Shown one piece after another: positions 5,712 to 8,917 of a stretch of DNA of 8,917 nucleotides (position 1 is its first letter; each line of letters begins with the position of its first letter). Under the pieces are notes generated by a model that worked only from the letters and a program-made list of their open reading frames with translations, had not been told where the DNA came from and did not search any database. A program made the position numbers and the translations under genes. The stretch comes from Deltaproteobacteria bacterium (lineage in GTDB: Bacteria; Desulfobacterota; DSM-4660; Desulfatiglandales; HGW-15), in the NCBI GenBank assembly GCA_016932235.1, contig JAFGDF010000230.1:1-8917 (forward strand), given 5' to 3'.

Positions 5712-6881
5712 TTAAGGGTTCTGCCTGAAATTGAACTCTATGTGCGACGGTTCGATCCCTACCACCTGGACCCGATCATTCGGCAGTGAAACCTGGTCTC
5801 TTGTCAGCTGGAAGATCCTTCTTCCCTCCCTAGCGTGAATAAGATCCAGTTCCGCGTGGACATTTCTCTCATTCAGAGTGCTCGCGTCTTTCCTGAGACC
5901 TCTCACGGTAATCTGCGCCTCGGAATCAAGCGGGCCGATAATCTCCACGCCGGCCGGAATGTTTTTCAATTCAAGCGGTACGTTGAAACTTACCTGGAAA
6001 TCCTGTTGTCCGGCCAGCAAGAGCCAGACAAGACTTACCAGGGCAAGGCTGCCTAGCTTAACGGCCCAGCGGTTTGTGATAAAAGACCGGAATCTTCTTC
6101 CCAGGGCAATCCTGGGAGGACTTAAGGGAGCAACGGCTTCGAAGATAAGCCTGGAAAGGCTCTCTTTATTTTCCACTTTATGCATTTTGCCATCCATCGC
6201 AACCGTAACTTCGCCGTTTTCCTCGGACACGGCTATCGTGCAGGCGTCACATCTCTCTGTAAGACCTATGGCGGCCCTGTGTCTTGTACCCCATCCCTGG
6301 GGTAATCCCTCCGCGGAACTAATCGGGAGATAATTCGCAACCGAAATAACCTGACCGTTTCTTATAATCATAGCTCCGTCATGCCAGGGGGATTCTTTCT
6401 GGAATATTGTCAGGAGCATCTCCTCATCAGGTTCTCCAATAATTTTTTTCCCCCCGATTATCCACTCATCAACCCCGTCAAACCTTTCAATGATAACCAA
6501 TCCTCCAATCCTGAGGGCGGCTATACGGAATATACCCTCTGAAAAAGAGGGCGCCCATTCCCCCGGTTCTGGTAGTTTGTGAAAACCTATCGATTTCAGC
6601 GGGTTTACCTTTTCCAGTACCTGTCTTATTTCCGATTGAAAAAGTATAATGAGGAGGATTACAAGCACCTGCCATAAGATCTGAAAAACCCATGTAGTCA
6701 AAAAAAGCCCCCATGTCCTGGCAACAGTGAAGATTATGCCCAGGACCAGGAGTCCGACTAATGCTTTGAATGCCTTTGTTCCCTTGAACCAGAGATAGAG
6801 ATAATATGCGACGACCGAAAGAAACAGGATATCAAGGGCATCTTGAAACCGCAAATTAACAATAATCGCCAAGAGATTCAC
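5712..6881 (-). CDS. cdaA: CdaA-type diadenylate cyclase fused to a YbbR domain
   Basis: The protein has 389 residues. It starts at GTG 6881, chosen because GGAGGA (6888-6893) lies 6 nt upstream. Three membrane helices (about 15-31, 39-56, 62-82) precede a linker and a DAC domain at about 95-255. The catalytic motifs are visible: WHDGA (166-170) and GTRHRAAIGLTE (198-209). After the cyclase a fourth membrane helix (about 272-290) leads to one YbbR-like repeat (295-387) ending VVGIEPSHIEFNF. The enzyme condenses two ATP into c-di-AMP at the cytoplasmic face of the inner membrane. The YbbR part should lie outside the membrane. In Firmicutes, CdaA is about 270 residues and the YbbR protein CdaR is a separate four-repeat partner. 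Here both functions appear in one chain with a single repeat. The usual neighbour glmM is absent. The cyclase call is firm. Regulation by the fused YbbR part is inferred. Confidence 0.93.
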   Translation of the reverse strand: MNLLAIIVNLRFQDALDILFLSVVAYYLYLWFKGTKAFKALVGLLVLGIIFTVARTWGLFLTTWVFQILWQVLVILLIILFQSEIRQVLEKVNPLKSIGFHKLPEPGEWAPSFSEGIFRIAALRIGGLVIIERFDGVDEWIIGGKKIIGEPDEEMLLTIFQKESPWHDGAMIIRNGQVISVANYLPISSAEGLPQGWGTRHRAAIGLTERCDACTIAVSEENGEVTVAMDGKMHKVENKESLSRLIFEAVAPLSPPRIALGRRFRSFITNRWAVKLGSLALVSLVWLLLAGQQDFQVSFNVPLELKNIPAGVEIIGPLDSEAQITVRGLRKDASTLNERNVHAELDLIHAREGRRIFQLTRDQVSLPNDRVQVVGIEPSHIEFNFRQNP

Positions 6882-6905
6882 AGGCGTTCCTCCACACTCG
6901 CATTG

Positions 6906-6929
6906 ATTTTACGATATCACATGTAAAAT
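6906..6929. promoter_or_regulatory. Inverted repeat ATTTTAC-N10-GTAAAAT before cdaA
   Basis: Perfect 7-nt arms lie 25-48 nt upstream of the cyclase start codon, in the probable leader or promoter. It could be an operator or a leader stem. No clear -35/-10 pair could be assigned for cdaA, so its role is open. Confidence 0.3.
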
Positions 6930-7009
6930 GATTAGTAAAGATTATGGGATTGCCCCATATCCGCAAGCCAAACAACCCTCGCCTGCACGAAGAGGGATTC
7001 TAAAGCCTA

Positions 7010-7023
7010 TTGATTGAAATCAA
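7010..7023. promoter_or_regulatory. FNR-like box TTGAT-N4-ATCAA
   Basis: TTGATTGAAATCAA matches the FNR consensus TTGATnnnnATCAA at every specified position. It lies 129 bp upstream of the cyclase GTG. A 14-bp palindrome can occur by chance, and the surrounding DNA contains repeats, so this is only suggestive. Confidence 0.3.
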
Positions 7024-7104
7024 CTGGTCGGGGACCCAGAATGACAAATAAACTGTTCTTCCACAAGCGGGCGGGGGATACAAAGGAGAAATACTAACCT
7101 TTCC

Positions 7105-7138
7105 CCCTCTCCCTAACCCTCCCCCCAAGGGGAGGGAA
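7105..7138. repeat. CCTAACC-type hairpin repeat, copy 1
   Basis: CCTCTCCCTAA is followed by a perfect hairpin CCCTCCCC-CCAA-GGGGAGGG (7117-7136). The same plan recurs at 8721-8757. It is non-coding. Confidence 0.6.
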
Positions 7139-7192
7139 CCTGAGGAAAACCCACCGCAAGCGGATGGGGTATTGAAAAACATAATAAAGACC

Positions 7193-7243
7193 TGGTCATT
7201 CTGTGACCATGGATCAGGTCCAGGGCATGCTTAATCACAGAAT
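7193..7243. repeat. Overlapping alternative hairpins around TTCTGTGA
   Basis: TGGTCA-N5-TGACCA (7193-7209) shares its right half with a longer pairing ATTCTGTGA/TCACAGAAT (7198-7206 with 7235-7243). The two cannot form at once. The left part resembles the GTCATTCT end of the compound element at 5521, and the right-hand hairpin of that element recurs at 7299. This looks like a diverged relative spanning about 7193-7325. Confidence 0.4.
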
Positions 7244-7298
7244 CCACAATCCGTTAATGATATGTTTTTGTGATTGCATCAAAATATTAAAGACATGG

Positions 7299-7321
7299 AT
7301 CCTGCGGTCGAGCCGCAGGAT
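7299..7321. repeat. Hairpin ATCCTGCGG-N5-CCGCAGGAT, followed by GACA
   Basis: Same 9-bp stem and 5-nt loop as 5608-5630, again followed by GACA. The innermost pair changes from A:T to G:C with both strands altered, so pairing is preserved. Confidence 0.65.
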
Positions 7322-7351
7322 GACAGAAACAAAATAAAACCTAAATCTTAT

Positions 7352-7386
7352 TAGGAGAGTGTCGGGCAAAGTCCGACACTCTCCTA
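7352..7386 (-). terminator. Strong hairpin terminator after arfB
   Basis: A 16-bp stem with one G-T pair (7352-7367 with 7371-7386) closes on an AAA loop. It lies 6 nt past the arfB stop codon. On the minus strand it is followed by a moderately T-rich run (ATTTAGGTTTTATTTTG). Position and strength fit an intrinsic terminator for the DUF502-arfB unit, though the T-tract is interrupted. Confidence 0.7.
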
Positions 7387-7392
7387 GGGGTT

Positions 7393-7818
7393 TCAATCAT
7401 CATCTCCTGAAACCGGCCTTCGCAATCTTTTGATCCTTGCGTGAAGGGTTTTCGACTCCAGTCTTTTCCGCCTTGATGCCGCTGTGGGCATTGTCTTGCG
7501 GCGAGGCCTGCGCCTCTCGGCCGCCTTTTTAATCATGGCAGCCAGGCGATCCACGACGTCCTTTCTATTTTTCTCCTGGGTCCGGAAGCGCCTCGCGTTA
7601 ATAACCAGTGTCCCATCCTTGCTCACTTTGCGGCCGGCAATGCGGATAAGCCTCCGGCGCACATCTTCAGGGAGGGAACTCGTACTGATGATGTTAAACC
7701 GAAGTTGAACCGCTGTTGAGACCTTGTTCACATTCTGCCCGCCGGGACCCGAAGAACGGATGAAATTCAACTCAATTTCATCCTCATCAATTGATATGTC
7801 ATTGTTTATTCTAATCAT
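7393..7818 (-). CDS. arfB: Alternative ribosome-rescue factor ArfB (peptidyl-tRNA hydrolase)
   Basis: The protein has 141 residues, almost exactly the length of E. coli ArfB/YaeJ (140). SSGPGGQNVNKVSTAV at 22-37 carries the catalytic GGQ (26-28), which hydrolyses peptidyl-tRNA in the ribosomal P site. The codon-recognition domains of RF1/RF2 are missing. The C-terminal third (about 97-135) is very rich in Arg and Lys, like the tail that enters the empty mRNA channel of stalled ribosomes. The start at ATG 7818 aligns with known family N-termini. This ATG overlaps the stop of the upstream DUF502 gene as ATGA, with no good ribosome site of its own, so translation is probably coupled. A truncated release factor is unlikely because of the basic tail. 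Confidence 0.93.
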   Translation of the reverse strand: MIRINNDISIDEDEIELNFIRSSGPGGQNVNKVSTAVQLRFNIISTSSLPEDVRRRLIRIAGRKVSKDGTLVINARRFRTQEKNRKDVVDRLAAMIKKAAERRRPRRKTMPTAASRRKRLESKTLHARIKRLRRPVSGDDD

Positions 7819-8423
7819 TTCATCGATGATACATATGCGTTAAAAACCCTGGCTGAGCCGGAACCGCAACTGATTATGGACCTTATCACATCTTCAACCG
7901 GAACAGACACGGGGTGCACATATTCCCTCTTTAAATGGAAGATCAGACCGGATGTCGGATTCGGCCCTGTGGGCATAAAAACCGTGAAACTGCCGTCTGA
8001 ATGCCTGTCTGTTATAAAGCAGGTGGCGAGAGTGTCATTTCCGAATATCCTCGCCAGCGCAACCGAAGAAAAGGGGGACTCCTTCTGGCCCATAACCTGA
8101 ACAATGGTCTCCTTTATAAGGGAATAACCCGGAGCCGCTTTCAGCAGCCGATTTTCTATGCCCCTGTATAGGAGCTGTCCCAGCTTTGTTTTTACGAGCA
8201 TCCCGACAAAAAAACAGAGAAACAGTATGATGGCTATGACAATAAGGTCCGCGGTAATCTCCGGGAGAAAGGATTTCTTAACAATCATATTTGACAAAGG
8301 TTGTATCAAATCCGTGATGAAATAATAAATCCACCTGAATATGATCAGGAGGATGGCGACCGGAAGGATAACGACCGTGCCGCCTATGACAGTTGCCTTT
8401 AAAAACGTGTTTAATCTTTTCAT
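7815..8423 (-). CDS. DUF502 family inner-membrane protein
   Basis: The protein has 202 residues from ATG 8423. A TTG two codons upstream (8429) is also in frame, but CGGAG lies 8 nt before the ATG and only 2 nt before the TTG, so the ATG is preferred. Two membrane helices (about 12-38 and 56-78) are followed by a soluble C-terminal domain. GRP-poor but diagnostic is MPTGPNPTSGLI (150-161), the PNPTSG signature of DUF502 (COG2928). The function of this family is not established in bacteria; membrane location is clear from the sequence. It is the first gene of a two-gene unit with arfB, sharing a 4-nt ATGA overlap. No functional link between the two is known to me. Confidence 0.88.
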   Translation of the reverse strand: MKRLNTFLKATVIGGTVVILPVAILLIIFRWIYYFITDLIQPLSNMIVKKSFLPEITADLIVIAIILFLCFFVGMLVKTKLGQLLYRGIENRLLKAAPGYSLIKETIVQVMGQKESPFSSVALARIFGNDTLATCFITDRHSDGSFTVFMPTGPNPTSGLIFHLKREYVHPVSVPVEDVIRSIISCGSGSARVFNAYVSSMK

Positions 8424-8486
8424 TTCCAAATCTCCGGAATAGTCTAATGGGGAAGCTGTACATTCGAACTGTTGAGAAAGATTTGG

Positions 8487-8515
8487 ATTGTAAGAGGATG
8501 AAGCTTTAAAATCAA
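8487..8515 (-). promoter_or_regulatory. Sigma70 promoter of the DUF502-arfB unit
   Basis: On the minus strand TTGATT (8510-8515) and TACAAT (8487-8492) are exactly 17 nt apart. Transcripts would start near 8480, about 57 nt before the ATG at 8423. The spacing and match are good. Confidence 0.6.
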
Positions 8516-8567
8516 CTATTATTCCGGTAAAATCCTCCTTTAAATTTCCTCACAAGCTGAGTGAACA

Positions 8568-8780
8568 AGGGATGTTGGCATATCCCTGAACATCATCATA
8601 AATACCCCCAGGAGGCTGTCCGATAACTCCCTCCCCCTTGATGGGAGAGGGTCGCCTGCCTGCCGTATAGTGTAAACCATGTACCCGGTTTCTTTTGTAA
8701 ACTATATTTACCAGTTTGTACCCCTCACCTAACCTCTCCCCACAAGGGGGAGAGGAATTATATAGGTTGGCAGACAACCT
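8568..8780. repeat. Cluster of short palindromes, no gene
   Basis: Visible hairpins are AGGGAT-N8-ATCCCT (8568-8587), CCCTC...GAGGG (8629-8651), the CCTAACC-type repeat copy 2 with stem CCTCTCCCC-N5-GGGGAGAGG (8733-8755, in 8721-8757), and AGGTTG-N5-CAACCT (8764-8780). GGAGGCTGTCCGATAA at 8611 resembles the end of the element at 5011-5138. An open frame crosses the region but translates these repeats, so it is not called. Confidence 0.5.
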
Positions 8781-8860
8781 TTCGGAAGGGATTTTAAACG
8801 GAGGACCATGCTCCGTCATGGCCGAAATAAGGCGGACGCGATGAAACGCTCTGGAATACA

Positions 8861-8888
8861 TTGAACATCGAATATCGAACAAGGAACC
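8861..8888. repeat. Tandem heptamers of the form TCGAACA
   Basis: Four consecutive 7-nt units, TTGAACA / TCGAATA / TCGAACA / AGGAACC, share a GAA core in the same phase. A perfect palindrome AATGAA-GTA-TTCATT follows at 8896-8910. No coding function is apparent, and the array may extend past the window edge. Confidence 0.5.
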
Positions 8889-8917
8889 GCAGAATAATGA
8901 AGTATTCATTTCGAAAT

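Noticed and set aside
8423..8429. TTG at 8429 as the DUF502 start
   Set aside because: CGGAG is only 2 nt from the TTG but 8 nt from ATG 8423, so the ATG is preferred.
8550..8909. A 119-codon minus-strand frame upstream of DUF502
   Set aside because: It translates several palindromic repeats, has no good ribosome site and resembles no protein family.

Overview
The window looks like chromosomal DNA from a Deltaproteobacterium/Desulfobacterota-type organism. This is inferred from gene content: a LEPR-XLL/DUF4347 giant secreted protein, a DUF502 membrane protein, a CdaA-type diadenylate cyclase carrying a YbbR domain, and an isopropylmalate dehydrogenase of the 'LRFELDQYINLRP' type. The intergenic regions are full of small palindromic repeats. 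No rRNA, tRNA, CRISPR array or transposase gene is visible.

Layout. (1) 1-1802, minus: the N-terminal 600 codons of a very large secreted protein, which leaves the window at its left edge. It has a LEPRLLL motif, a long acidic linker, a DUF4347 domain and the first RTX-like repeats, with its own sigma70-like promoter at 1872-1900. (2) 2212-3651, minus: a TolC-family outer-membrane channel, a plausible export partner for the giant protein. (3) 3652-3818: a compact divergent control region with a promoter of TTGACA-17-TATTAT, a perfect 15-bp palindrome on its -35/spacer, and a TGTGA-N6-TCACA dyad at the predicted start of transcription. (4) 3819-4904, plus: an isopropylmalate/isocitrate dehydrogenase family enzyme. 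(5) 4905-5711: an 800-bp convergent gap with no gene, packed with inverted-repeat elements. (6) 5712-6881, minus: membrane diadenylate cyclase fused to one YbbR domain, starting at GTG. (7) 6882-7392: repeats, an FNR-like box and a strong terminator hairpin. (8) 7393-8423, minus: a two-gene unit, DUF502 membrane protein followed by the ribosome-rescue factor arfB, joined by an ATGA overlap and preceded by a TTGATT-17-TACAAT promoter. (9) 8424-8917: promoter region, then only repeats.

How the genes relate. The giant protein and the TolC homologue form a probable type I secretion pair, although the ABC transporter and adaptor are not in view. The dehydrogenase shares its control region with tolC but belongs to central or amino-acid metabolism. 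The cyclase would make c-di-AMP at the inner membrane. DUF502-arfB is an independent unit.

The points most worth following up are a possible caspase-like His/Cys pair in the DUF4347 domain, the cyclase-YbbR fusion, the Lys-Tyr pair at the dehydrogenase cofactor site, the stacked operators at 3750-3796, and several families of structured intergenic repeats.
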